From assembly GCA_017415505.1 (NCBI GenBank), contig JAFQGG010000002.1, forward strand, positions 1 to 63,792: a stretch of DNA of 63,792 nt, in the 5' to 3' direction. A program made the translations under genes and the position numbers. Under the pieces are notes generated by a model, which ran no database searches, had not been told where the DNA came from, and saw only the letters and a list, made by a program, of their open reading frames with translations. The stretch's first letter is position 1; every line of letters begins with the position of its first letter. The DNA comes from Clostridia bacterium. GTDB lineage: Bacteria > Bacillota > Clostridia > Christensenellales > Borkfalkiaceae. Positions 1-9,088 of the stretch are shown here, in pieces.

Positions 1-252
1 TACCAAGAGACAAGATATTTCTTCGAGAAAAATACGCTTGGGGATATCGTGGCGATATGGGACGGAACGGGACAGGTGGTCGCGGAATACGAGTACGACG
101 CGTGGGGAAATATAACGTACCAAAGCGGAAGTATGGCGAGTGTAAATCCTTTCCGTTATCGTGGATATTATTACGATACGGAAACGGGGCGGGTTGCGAT
201 TGCAACCCGCCCTCAATCTTTTGATTGGATACGCTTGACAAAAAAAGGGTAA
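1..252 (+). pseudogene. Rhs/YD-repeat protein, 3' remnant
   Basis: The frame is open from base 1, so the 5' part lies outside the window. The residues match the RHS-repeat-associated core: a GDIVAIWD segment, EYEYDAWGN, then NPFRYRGYYYDTETG. Intact family members normally continue from DTETG into a LYYLxSRYY motif. Here the sequence switches abruptly to RVAIATRPQSF and stops about 20 codons later, and those last codons are read through a terminator hairpin. I infer a gene truncated at about position 190. Rhs proteins are large secreted or toxin-delivering polypeptides with swappable C-terminal ends. No toxin domain is visible here. An ATG at 49 exists but has no convincing ribosome site. Confidence 0.75.
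187..212 (+). terminator. Intrinsic terminator in the Rhs remnant tail
   Basis: An 11-bp perfect stem (GGGCGGGTTGC / GCAACCCGCCC) with loop GATT is followed by a T-rich stretch. It lies inside the last codons of the Rhs frame. Confidence 0.7.
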
Positions 253-264
253 ATATGGTAGAAT
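235..264 (+). promoter_or_regulatory. Sigma-A promoter for the lipoprotein gene
   Basis: TTGACA at 235-240, an 18-nt spacer and TAGAAT at 259-264. A TTGGAG ribosome site follows, just before the ATG at 300. Confidence 0.65.
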
Positions 265-299
265 AAAAGAAAAAGAAATATTTTTTTGGAGAATCGGTT

Positions 300-1760
300 A
301 TGAAAAAAGTGAAAGCGATTATACTCGGCGCGGTGATTTCCTGTTCGTTGGTTTGCGCGAGCGGTTGCGGGTTCGAGGGTACGGATACCGACGACGGGAT
401 TTACGCGGCGTTGGCAAAAGCTACGCAGGAGTTTGCGGGGTATAAAGGCGCGCTTACCATAGAAATGGATTACTTGGTCGAAGAGGGGGGAGAGGAAACG
501 GAAAACGCCAAATTTATCTATTCCATTGACCCCGAGAAAAAGAGTATGTATTGTACGATGGACGCCAAAAAGACGGACGTTACGGTGAAGGTTTTCGGGG
601 GCGGTGAAAACTCGTATATCATGACCGCCGTTTCCATGCAAAAGGAGTCTAACGGCGGTACGCTCACCTACGAGGCGGACGAATATTACGGGCTTTCGGA
701 AGACTCCGTTCGTTTTTTGACCTCGAAACAATCGTTTTCGAGTTTTTCCGAGCAGGATATAGACTTGCTTTTCCAAGACTACTTATACACCTTCACGCAA
801 ACGAAAGAGGCGTACGAGCGCGTATACGCCGAGCAGGTGGAAAAGGCGAAGCCTTCGGATGAAGATGCATACGCGGAATACAGCATAACGACGGACAAGA
901 GCTTTAACTCCATTTCCTTGCGCGAGTATTCGAAAATCCAAAAGAGCGATTGGAGCAAAACGAACGGATACGGGGTGTTCACGGTCGAAGACACCTCGAA
1001 TATCGTCGGGAAAAGCGGAAAGATTGCGCAGGCGGAAATCGTAAGAGCGATTTCTTTCGCGAAAGATTTTAGCGACTATAAACAAACGGAAAAGAGAACG
1101 GTGCGCATGGATATAGAGTATTCCTTTGATAAAAAGGGGTATGAAAAAATCCAAACGGAGTTGCCGGAATATTTGAACGCGTATCCCTATTCCGAGGATT
1201 TTACAATGCAGTTTAATATCGGCGGAATGACGAAGGAAGCGACCACGACCGCCTACGCGTACAACCCGCAGTTTATCTTTAACAATTTGTCCAAGGGCTT
1301 CAACAAGGGCGGTTGCACGATAGAGTGGTACGCCGACCCCGCTTACACGACGCCGTTCGTCGCGCAAGATATGAGCTACGAGGAGTTTAAGAGCGTGGCG
1401 TGCGTATACGGCAAGGTGACGGTGAAAGAGGGGTACGCAATCGTCGCGAACGACTACCGTGTACGCGACGAACGCTCGGACGATTACAAAGCCGTGTTCG
1501 GTCCGATCCAAGAACCGTCCAAAGACTACGAGGTTTTGGAACGGAAAGAGGCGGGAGAAAGCTACTTTATGACCGTTTTGCCCGATCACGAGAACGCCTT
1601 GAACGGCGAAGTGTACGACGAGAATTCCAACACCGTCGTTTTGGAAGAGGGTAAATTCTATTTGATCACGCGCACGAGCGTGAAAAAGGACGAGGATTAT
1701 TCGATTTTTGATATCGATACCTCTTGGCTTTCCGCTTACGGGGAAGGTATGATAGATTGA
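300..1760 (+). CDS. Hypothetical lipoprotein
   Basis: 486 residues. The N-terminus (MKKVKAIILGAVISCSLVC) is a signal peptide ending in a lipobox, with ASGC placing the lipidated cysteine near residue 23. The mature protein should therefore be anchored on the outer face of the membrane. The rest is hydrophilic, rich in Asp, Glu, Lys and Tyr, with no membrane segment and no domain I recognise. TTGGAG precedes the ATG. The gene has its own promoter and overlaps the acyltransferase start (TGATG), so the two are probably co-transcribed. Its role is unknown; a surface or binding lipoprotein is the most that can be said. Confidence 0.8.
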   Translation: MKKVKAIILGAVISCSLVCASGCGFEGTDTDDGIYAALAKATQEFAGYKGALTIEMDYLVEEGGEETENAKFIYSIDPEKKSMYCTMDAKKTDVTVKVFGGGENSYIMTAVSMQKESNGGTLTYEADEYYGLSEDSVRFLTSKQSFSSFSEQDIDLLFQDYLYTFTQTKEAYERVYAEQVEKAKPSDEDAYAEYSITTDKSFNSISLREYSKIQKSDWSKTNGYGVFTVEDTSNIVGKSGKIAQAEIVRAISFAKDFSDYKQTEKRTVRMDIEYSFDKKGYEKIQTELPEYLNAYPYSEDFTMQFNIGGMTKEATTTAYAYNPQFIFNNLSKGFNKGGCTIEWYADPAYTTPFVAQDMSYEEFKSVACVYGKVTVKEGYAIVANDYRVRDERSDDYKAVFGPIQEPSKDYEVLERKEAGESYFMTVLPDHENALNGEVYDENSNTVVLEEGKFYLITRTSVKKDEDYSIFDIDTSWLSAYGEGMID

Positions 1761-2548
1761 TGGAACGAAAGTATCCCGTAAAGACGGTGTATTACAAGGA
1801 CGAGCGGAATGACGAGTTTTCTTCCGCGGTGATAACGCCCAAGCGTATCGACGAGAATTGGGAGTACGCGCCTAAGGGGTTTTGGTGGCGCGTAAAACGG
1901 TTTTTGCTCTATCGCGTACTCGCCTATCCGATCGGGTTTTTGCTTTGCAAAATCAAATACGGTTGGAAAATCAAGAACCGCGAGGTGAGAAAGCGTATCC
2001 CCAAGGGGCAGGGGTGTTTTCTCTACGCCAACCACACGCAGGACTTGGGCGACCCGTTTTTCCCGTCCTTTGCCGTATGTCCCAAGGGCGTGTTCGTGAT
2101 CGTGCACCCCAACAACGTTTCCATGCCCGTTTTGGGCAGGGCGAATAAATATCTCGGCGCGTTGCCCTTGCCCGACAACCTCAAAGCCACGCGCAATTTC
2201 AAAAAGGCAATCGACGAGCGTTACGACGAGGGGAACTGTATCGCTATCTATCCCGAGGCGCACATTTGGCCCTATTATACGGGGATTCGCGATTTCCCCG
2301 CCGTTTCTTTCCGCTATCCCGTGGAGAAGAACGCGCCCTGTTTGGTGTTGACCACCACCTATCAAAAGCGCGGTTTTTGCAAAAAACCGCGCGCCGTTTC
2401 CTACTTGGACGGACCGTTTTATCCAAACGAAAATCTCCCGCCCAAGGAACGCGCGCAAGACTTGCGCGACCGCGTATACGCGCAAATGCAAGAGCGGAGT
2501 AAGCTCAATACCTGCGAGTATATACGCTACGAAAAGGAGAAAGAATGA
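1760..2548 (+). CDS. PlsC-family lysophospholipid acyltransferase
   Basis: 262 residues. The family transfers an acyl chain to lysophosphatidic acid or a related acceptor at the membrane. Visible motifs are YANHTQDLGDPFFPS, which carries the catalytic His but with five residues to the Asp instead of the usual four, and IYPEAHIWPYY, the substrate-binding block. This HTQ/PEAHIWPY variant is known among clostridial acyltransferases. A hydrophobic stretch (FLLYRVLAYPIGFLL) sits near residues 50-65. The ATG at 1760 overlaps the upstream stop, and the gene ends in an ATGA overlap with the glycosyltransferase. I infer translational coupling and a shared role in making an envelope lipid or glycolipid. 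The exact acceptor cannot be told. Confidence 0.8.
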   Translation: MERKYPVKTVYYKDERNDEFSSAVITPKRIDENWEYAPKGFWWRVKRFLLYRVLAYPIGFLLCKIKYGWKIKNREVRKRIPKGQGCFLYANHTQDLGDPFFPSFAVCPKGVFVIVHPNNVSMPVLGRANKYLGALPLPDNLKATRNFKKAIDERYDEGNCIAIYPEAHIWPYYTGIRDFPAVSFRYPVEKNAPCLVLTTTYQKRGFCKKPRAVSYLDGPFYPNENLPPKERAQDLRDRVYAQMQERSKLNTCEYIRYEKEKE

Positions 2549-3366
2549 TCAATTTGCTGTTTTGCGGGAACGAAAAAGTGTTCGACGGCGTACTCACCGC
2601 CGCGCTTTCCGTCGTTATGCGGTTGGAAAAACCGCGCCCCGTCCGTATTTGGATTTTTACAATGACGCTCACACGCGTGAGCGAGAACTATACGCCCATG
2701 ACGCAGGCGCACGCGACTTTTATCGAAAACGCGCTCAAAAAGCACAACGCGGATACGCAGGTGATTCTCACCGACGTGACGGAGCTTTACGAAACGCATT
2801 TGAAAGAGAACGCGAACGAGGGGTGCTACTGCTCGCCGTATACCCTGCTTCGCCTGCTTGCCGATCTTGCGGATCTGCCCGATAAGGTGCTGTATCTCGA
2901 CGCGGATATTATGCTCAATAAGGATATTTCCCGCCTGTACGATTTGGATATTTCGGGCGTGGAATACGCCGCCGCGCGCGACCATTACGGGAAGTTTTTG
3001 GTACACCCCAACTATATCAATGCGGGCGTGTTGCTGTTCAATATGAAAAAATGCCGTGAAACGGGCATTTTTGAGCGCGCTCGCGCGCTTATCCGCGTGA
3101 AAAAGCTTACCTTTGCCGACCAATCGGCGTTGATTCGCTCGACGAGTAAGAAAAAAATGCTTTCGGGGCGTTTTAACGACCAAAAATTTTTGTATAAAAA
3201 CACGGTGATACGCCATTTTTCCAAACGGCTGTTTTGGCTTCCCTACCCGCATACGGAAAATATCAAACAATGGCAGGTGGAAAAAATGCGCAAGAAATTC
3301 GGCTACCGTCAATTCGACGATATTTTAGACGAATACCTCGCCTTAAAAAAGCAGTTTGAAAATTAA
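2545..3366 (+). CDS. Glycosyltransferase family 8 protein
   Basis: 273 residues. The LYLDADIMLNKDIS block has the DxD metal/nucleotide-sugar site (Asp119 and Asp121) typical of GT8 (LgtC/glycogenin type), retaining enzymes that use UDP-sugars. Other family marks are the N-terminal NLLFCGNEKVFDG strand, YINAGVLLFNM and ADQSALI, and a late HFSKR segment. It starts inside the acyltransferase gene (ATGA overlap) and ends at a strong terminator, so it closes the lipoprotein-acyltransferase operon. The context suggests glycosylation of a lipid or surface polymer. Sugar and acceptor are unknown. Confidence 0.82.
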   Translation: MINLLFCGNEKVFDGVLTAALSVVMRLEKPRPVRIWIFTMTLTRVSENYTPMTQAHATFIENALKKHNADTQVILTDVTELYETHLKENANEGCYCSPYTLLRLLADLADLPDKVLYLDADIMLNKDISRLYDLDISGVEYAAARDHYGKFLVHPNYINAGVLLFNMKKCRETGIFERARALIRVKKLTFADQSALIRSTSKKKMLSGRFNDQKFLYKNTVIRHFSKRLFWLPYPHTENIKQWQVEKMRKKFGYRQFDDILDEYLALKKQFEN

Positions 3367-3370
3367 AAAG

Positions 3371-3404
3371 CGCGCGGGATTTCCGTTTTCGGAAATCCCG
3401 CGCG
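3371..3404. terminator. Bidirectional terminator hairpin
   Basis: A 15-bp perfect stem (CGCGCGGGATTTCCG) with loop TTTT lies between two convergent genes and probably serves both. Confidence 0.75.
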
Positions 3405-3420
3405 GTTCTATTAACCTGAC

Positions 3421-4179
3421 TTAAAGCAACGGTTCGTCGATTAGCTCCAAGCCAAGCTCGCGGACGAGGTTCAACGCCTGCGCTTCCGCTTCTTTTTGCG
3501 TAAACGCCGAGGGCCAATGCGCGTCCACGCCGATAATTACGCGGTTTTTCTCCTCCGCGGCGATTTGGAAAAACGCGCGCGAGGGATAGACGCGGTTGGT
3601 GGCAAGCCCCAAGAGATTTATTTCAAGCGGGATATTTTTCTTTTTCGCGTAGCGACAAATTCGGCGGTATTCCCATTCCGCGCGTTCGCGCGAGCGATTC
3701 CAACCCAACATATCGGGGTGGGCGAGATAGAGGAAATCCCCCGTTGCCAAGCCTGCAATCACTTGCGAGGCGTACGCCGTCGCCGTTTCTTCCCCGCCCT
3801 GATTGTTTGCATAGGGAGTATTTTTCCCGTTCCCGATAAAGTGTTGCCCCAAAAGCAAATAATCGGGGGAAACTTGTCCCAAAAACGCTTTTTCTTCCTC
3901 GTGATAATCGGGATAATATTCGAGTTCAAAACCGCACAAAATACGAATATCGTCCTTATACTTTTTGGCAAGCGCGCGCACGCTTTCGGCGTAGTCCAAA
4001 ATGTGTTCCGTTTTCATTTGGTAATCCGCATGACCATCACAATCGGGGTAAAAGTAGGGGGCGTGGTCGGAAAAACCGAGCGTTTTTACGCCGTTTTGTA
4101 TCGCTTTCTCCACGTATTCTTCGTCTTCGCCGTTTGCGTGACCGCACCGCTTGGTGTGCGTATGATAATTAAAAAGCAT
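3421..4179 (-). CDS. PHP-domain histidinol-phosphatase-like hydrolase
   Basis: 252 residues, about the usual length of the HisJ/HisK family, which releases phosphate from L-histidinol phosphate using three metals bound by His and Asp. Visible metal ligands are the N-terminal YHTHTKRCGHA, GFSDHAPY, the Glu of GFELEYYP, GQHF, LAHPDM and the late GVDAHWP. GAGAGGG precedes the ATG. No other his gene is nearby, so a different phosphoester substrate is possible. The gene converges on the GT8 gene. Its promoter would lie in or beside the left end of the candidate MITE at 4211. Confidence 0.8.
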   Translation of the reverse strand: MLFNYHTHTKRCGHANGEDEEYVEKAIQNGVKTLGFSDHAPYFYPDCDGHADYQMKTEHILDYAESVRALAKKYKDDIRILCGFELEYYPDYHEEEKAFLGQVSPDYLLLGQHFIGNGKNTPYANNQGGEETATAYASQVIAGLATGDFLYLAHPDMLGWNRSRERAEWEYRRICRYAKKKNIPLEINLLGLATNRVYPSRAFFQIAAEEKNRVIIGVDAHWPSAFTQKEAEAQALNLVRELGLELIDEPLL

Positions 4180-4210
4180 AGAAATATCCCTCTCGTTTTT
4201 CTTTTTTATA

Positions 4211-4486
4211 TACTATAAAGGAATAAGCCGAACCTGATTTTAAGCGCCGAATTTTGCGCTATCCTTCATTGAAAGCCTTGATAAACCGTTTGGTTGCTCT
4301 TCGGCTTTCGCCTCGTCTATCTCTAAAATTCGGTTGCTGAAAATTGCTTCGCACCTCAATGTGCGGATTTTTGCGCTATTTTTCGTGAGGAGGAAGCAAT
4401 TATACTTACCGTATTATAATGACGACGAACGGAAAAGAGCCGAAAAGACGCGCTTTGAGGCAGGGTCGTTTTATTTCTTTATAGTA
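4211..4486. mobile_element. Candidate MITE with terminal inverted repeats
   Basis: The roughly 400 bp between the phosphatase and tgt hold no gene. The ends of this segment form an imperfect inverted repeat: 4208-4236 and the complement of 4461-4489 agree at 25 of 29 positions, starting ATATACTATAAAG. Both ends are bordered by TA. Size, lack of coding and a TA border fit a MITE mobilised by an IS630/Tc1-type transposase. No transposase is in the window. Confidence 0.5.
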
Positions 4487-4520
4487 TATTCCTTTTTACT
4501 AAAAAAGTCAAGAAAATGTC

Positions 4521-4549
4521 TTGCGTTTTTTCGTTTTTTATAGTATACT
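4521..4549 (+). promoter_or_regulatory. Promoter for tgt
   Basis: TTGCGT, a 17-nt spacer, then TATACT. The -10 lies in a short palindrome (TAGTATACTA). Confidence 0.55.
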
Positions 4550-4568
4550 ATAAAAGACGAAAAAATAG

Positions 4569-5708
<1,140 letters not shown>

Positions 5709-5714
5709 TAATAG

Positions 5715-5740
5715 ACCCCCGTTTCCTGTGAAACGGGGGT
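5715..5740. terminator. Bidirectional terminator after tgt
   Basis: An 11-bp stem (ACCCCCGTTTC / GAAACGGGGGT) with loop CTGT, followed by TGGTTTTT. It also lies just beyond the convergent ABC ATPase stop. Confidence 0.8.
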
Positions 5741-5746
5741 TGGTTT

Positions 5747-6658
5747 TTATAACACTTTGGATAAGAAATCTTTGAGCCGTTCGTCCTTGGGCGAGGAGAA
5801 AAACTCCTGCGGGGGATTCTCTTCCTTGATAACGCCCCCGTCGATAAAGATAACGCGGTTTGCCACCTCTTTGGCAAAGCCCATTTCGTGCGTCACCACG
5901 ACCATGGTCATGCCCTCTTTGGCAAGCTCGGTCATAACTTTGAGTACTTCGCCCACCATTTCTGGGTCGAGCGCGCTCGTCGGTTCGTCGAAGAGCATTA
6001 CGTCGGGTTCCATGGCAAGCGCGCGCACGATTGCGATACGCTGTTTTTGTCCGCCCGAAAGAGTGGCGGGATAGGCGTTCGCCTTATCCTCCAAACCGAC
6101 CTTTTTGAGTAGCGCCGTTGCCTTTTGCGTGGCTTCCGCCTCGGTAAGCCCCTTTAATTTTTGGGGCGCGAGCGTAAGATTTTGGAGTACGGTGAGGTGG
6201 GGGAAGAGATTGAACTGTTGGAACACCATGCCGATTTGTTGGCGGTGAATGTCAATCGTCTTTTTCACGCGCTTTTCCGTTTCTTTGTCCAAGCGGGCTT
6301 CCGCTTCGTAAGCGGTTTTGATTTTTTGCAGTTCGTCTTGCGCGGTTTCGATCGCCTGTTTATCGCGCGAAAGTTTCGCCGTTTGCATCGCCTTTTTCGC
6401 TTGGCGGTATTCCTCTTTGAGGAGCGCGTGTTTGTTTCGGAACACGTGCTCGCCCTCGAAGACGATTTCGCCCGAGGTGGGCGTTTCCAACAGGTTCAAG
6501 CACCGCAAAAAGGTGGATTTTCCGCAACCGGACGGACCGATCACCGCGATTACGTCGCCCTTGTTTACGTCGATATCGATACCGCGAAGCACCTTCAAAT
6601 CCTTGAATTCCTTATGCAAATCGCGAACGGAGAGAATGGGGGGTAAATTAGCGTTCAT
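5747..6658 (-). CDS. Polar amino-acid ABC transporter ATPase with inserted coiled coil
   Basis: 303 residues from the ATG at 6658, chosen because AGGAGG lies 10 nt upstream. It is a GlnQ-type ATPase that powers the importer with the next two genes. Walker A is GPSGCGKST (41-49), the Q-loop is [19 protein letters not shown] (about 143-161), the signature is LSGGQKQR, Walker B is [12 protein letters not shown] and the switch His is in VVTHEMGFA. Unusually, about 60 highly charged Ala/Lys/Glu/Gln-rich residues (about 74-133) lie between the Walker A region and the Q-loop, predicted to form a helical hairpin; normal GlnQ proteins are about 240 residues. The start overlaps the permease stop by 11 nt. 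Confidence 0.9.
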   Translation of the reverse strand: MNANLPPILSVRDLHKEFKDLKVLRGIDIDVNKGDVIAVIGPSGCGKSTFLRCLNLLETPTSGEIVFEGEHVFRNKHALLKEEYRQAKKAMQTAKLSRDKQAIETAQDELQKIKTAYEAEARLDKETEKRVKKTIDIHRQQIGMVFQQFNLFPHLTVLQNLTLAPQKLKGLTEAEATQKATALLKKVGLEDKANAYPATLSGGQKQRIAIVRALAMEPDVMLFDEPTSALDPEMVGEVLKVMTELAKEGMTMVVVTHEMGFAKEVANRVIFIDGGVIKEENPPQEFFSSPKDERLKDFLSKVL

Positions 6659-7340
6659 TTTTCGCGAGCCTCCTTTCAATCAATTTCACGATAAGCACCA
6701 TGATATACACGATCACGAGATAGAAACAGCCGACGATAAGACCGCTCGCAAGATAGTTGGGAACGGAGCGGAAAATGGTGCTTGCCGCCGCGTTCAAGTC
6801 AAAAGTGAGCGAACCGGGGGTCGAGCCGACCCAACCGATAATCGAAGTTTCTTTCAAGAGCGCGATCATTTCGTTGCCGATGGCGGGAATGATATTTTTC
6901 ACCGCTTGCGGGAGTACGATCCGAATCATGGTTTGAAGCCAAGTAAAGCCGAGCGCGCGCCCCGCTTCCATTTGTCCTTTGTCCACGGACGCGATCCCCG
7001 CGCGTATGCTCTCGGACACGTACGCGCCCGAGTTGATACCGAAAGTAATAATCGCCGCGTACGGCTTAAAGCCGGGAATGGCAAACACCGCGAACACCAT
7101 GATAAACAGTTGCAACGCCACGGGCGTTCCGCGGAATACGGTGGTGTAAATATCGCAAACGATTTTGAACGGGCGCATCCAAGCGTTATTGGGCGCGATC
7201 TTGACGATCGCCACCACGAACCCGAGGAATAACCCGAGCAAAGCCGCGATCAAAGTGACGAGGAGCGAGTGCCATAAGCCCTCGAAGATATACCCCGTCA
7301 ACTCCGCGTTCGATAAAATTTTGATAATATCGGCAAACAT
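6648..7340 (-). CDS. Polar amino-acid ABC transporter permease
   Basis: 230 residues, integral membrane. It belongs to the HisM/GlnP group: hydrophobic helices from about residue 20 ([20 protein letters not shown]), then the EAA loop [22 protein letters not shown], which docks on the ATPase, and a final helix ([19 protein letters not shown]) before a basic tail. Only one permease gene is present, so the transporter probably uses a homodimer. It lies between the binding-protein gene and the ATPase gene in one minus-strand operon. Confidence 0.92.
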   Translation of the reverse strand: MFADIIKILSNAELTGYIFEGLWHSLLVTLIAALLGLFLGFVVAIVKIAPNNAWMRPFKIVCDIYTTVFRGTPVALQLFIMVFAVFAIPGFKPYAAIITFGINSGAYVSESIRAGIASVDKGQMEAGRALGFTWLQTMIRIVLPQAVKNIIPAIGNEMIALLKETSIIGWVGSTPGSLTFDLNAAASTIFRSVPNYLASGLIVGCFYLVIVYIMVLIVKLIERRLAKNER

Positions 7341-7346
7341 ACGAGC

Positions 7347-8171
7347 TTAAAGCCCCAAATGCTCGTTGACGAGCGCTTGGATACCCGCTTCGCCCAATTC
7401 CGCAAGTACCGCGTTGATCGCTTCCAAAAGCTCCGTTTCGCCCTTGGTTACGCAGATTGCGTAAGTATCGATCGCCGCTTCGTCCGCTTCGTTTTCACCG
7501 CCCTTGTAGTAGAGGGGAGCGCAAGTGAGGTTGGATTTGCCTTCGATAAGCTTTTTCGCGGGCAATTCGTCGATAATGAGAACGTCGGAATCCAAACCGA
7601 TATCTTCCACCGCCGTGCTCAACGCGCCGAATCCAACTTTTTTCGCGCCCGTGTCGTAAATCGTACCGCCTTCGTCCAATTCGTCGCCGAGGAACAAGTC
7701 CGCCGTCGTACCGTTTTGTACGGCGATGTTCTTGCCCGCAAGCGAATCCCAATACACGCCTTTCACTTCGTCCGTCGTGGTCGATTCGTATACGCTCGCT
7801 TCACTCGTTTGGTAGATTACGTACAGGTGCGCCGTGTAATATTCGGTGGAGAAATCCACCTTTTCTTTGCGTTCGTCGGTGACGGAAATACCCGCCGCGC
7901 CTACCTTGCAAAGATTGCCCGCGGAAACGGTGTCTACGATCGTATCGAACCCTACGTTTTCGAACTTCACTTTTTTGCCGAGCTTTTCGCCTACGCGGTT
8001 CATGATATCCACGTCTACGCCGACGATTTCGCCGTTTTTAATGTATTCGAACGGCGCGAAACCCGCTTCCGTGTACACGACGAGCGAGTCGTCCCCGCAA
8101 GCGGAGAACCCGAGGGTGGCAGTCGCCGCAACTGCGGCAAGTACGGTAGAAATAACTTTTTTGATTTTCAT
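7347..8171 (-). CDS. Amino-acid ABC transporter substrate-binding lipoprotein
   Basis: 274 residues from the ATG at 8171. A signal peptide ends in the lipobox GFSAC, so the protein is lipid-anchored outside the membrane. The mature part has the family-3 solute-binding fold: TEAGFAPFEYIKNGEIVGVDVDI, GAAGISVTDERKEKVDFSTEYY, AVQNGTTAD and a late DTYAICVTKG. It delivers polar amino acids to the permease. It is the first gene of the operon, with the promoter at 8211-8239. The exact ligand cannot be read from the sequence. Confidence 0.92.
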   Translation of the reverse strand: MKIKKVISTVLAAVAATATLGFSACGDDSLVVYTEAGFAPFEYIKNGEIVGVDVDIMNRVGEKLGKKVKFENVGFDTIVDTVSAGNLCKVGAAGISVTDERKEKVDFSTEYYTAHLYVIYQTSEASVYESTTTDEVKGVYWDSLAGKNIAVQNGTTADLFLGDELDEGGTIYDTGAKKVGFGALSTAVEDIGLDSDVLIIDELPAKKLIEGKSNLTCAPLYYKGGENEADEAAIDTYAICVTKGETELLEAINAVLAELGEAGIQALVNEHLGL

Positions 8172-8210
8172 AACAATAAACCTCTCTTTATTATATTTTA
8201 TATTGAATCT

Positions 8211-8239
8211 ATTGTACTCGTTTTTCTCGCAAAAGTCAA
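8211..8239 (-). promoter_or_regulatory. Promoter of the amino-acid importer operon
   Basis: Reading the minus strand: TTGACT, a 17-nt spacer, then TACAAT. Confidence 0.75.
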
Positions 8240-8311
8240 TACATTTTGCGCGCGCGAAAACACATTCTTTTCCCGTAAAAGAAAAAATATAGAAAATATT
8301 CGTCAAAACGC

Positions 8312-8340
8312 TTGACAAAGCGCGGGAATAGTGATATTAT
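8312..8340 (+). promoter_or_regulatory. Promoter of the ABC-exporter genes
   Basis: TTGACA, a 17-nt spacer and TATTAT. It is divergent from the importer promoter about 70 bp away. AGGAGGG lies just before the ATG at 8373. Confidence 0.8.
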
Positions 8341-8372
8341 TTTGATATCATAACAATAGCAGGAGGGACGAT

Positions 8373-9077
8373 ATGTTACGGATTGAGAACATAACGAAAG
8401 CGTACGGAGAGAAGAAAGCGGTGGACGGCTTGTCTTTGCATATTCGTGCGGGAGAAATCTACGGGTTTATCGGACACAACGGCGCGGGGAAAACGACGAC
8501 GCTCAAAGCGTGCGCGGGGATTCTCGGCGTAGACGAAGGGGAGATTTTCGTGGACGGAATTTCCGTTCGGGAACAGCCGATCGAATGTAAAAAGCGCATG
8601 GCGTATATTCCCGACAATCCCGATTTATACTCGTTTATGACGGGGATAGGTTACTTGAATTTCGTGGCGGATATTTACAAAGTGACGGCGGAGGATCGGC
8701 AGGCGCGGATTAAAAAATACGCGGACGATTTTGGGCTTACCGCCGAACTTGCCAACCCCGTATCCGCCTATTCGCACGGCATGAAGCAAAAGCTCGCGAT
8801 TATCGCCGCGCTCGTGCACGCGCCCAAACTCATTTTGATGGACGAACCGTTCGTGGGGCTTGACCCCAAGGCGGCGCACACCGTCAAGGAAACGATGCGC
8901 GCGCTTTGCGACAGCGGTTGCGCGATCTTCTTTTCCACGCACGTTTTGGAAGTGGCGGAAAAGCTTTGCGATAAGGTGGCGATTATCAAGGACGGGAAAT
9001 TGATAAAAGAGGGTACTATGGCAGAGGTGAAAGGGGATACGAGTTTGGAAGATATCTTCCTTTCCTTGGTGGAATAA
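8373..9077 (+). CDS. ABC transporter ATPase
   Basis: 234 residues. It has Walker A GHNGAGKTTT, the Q-loop region AYIPDNPDLYSFMTG, a degenerate signature (YSHGMKQKLAI), Walker B LILMDEPFVGLD and the switch His in FFSTHVLE. It is of the short CcmA/YtrB-like type that works with ABC-2 style membrane proteins. The large membrane protein starts 11 nt after its stop, so the pair should form one transporter. Direction is probably export. The substrate is unknown. Confidence 0.9.
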   Translation: MLRIENITKAYGEKKAVDGLSLHIRAGEIYGFIGHNGAGKTTTLKACAGILGVDEGEIFVDGISVREQPIECKKRMAYIPDNPDLYSFMTGIGYLNFVADIYKVTAEDRQARIKKYADDFGLTAELANPVSAYSHGMKQKLAIIAALVHAPKLILMDEPFVGLDPKAAHTVKETMRALCDSGCAIFFSTHVLEVAEKLCDKVAIIKDGKLIKEGTMAEVKGDTSLEDIFLSLVE

Positions 9078-9088
9078 GGAGAGAAAGT

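Noticed and set aside
213-776. Minus-strand frame over the lipoprotein gene
   Set aside because: It has no ribosome site or family match and overlaps a well-supported gene with signal peptide and promoter.
3496-4218. Plus-strand frame opposite the PHP phosphatase
   Set aside because: The minus strand carries all PHP metal-binding motifs and a good ribosome site.
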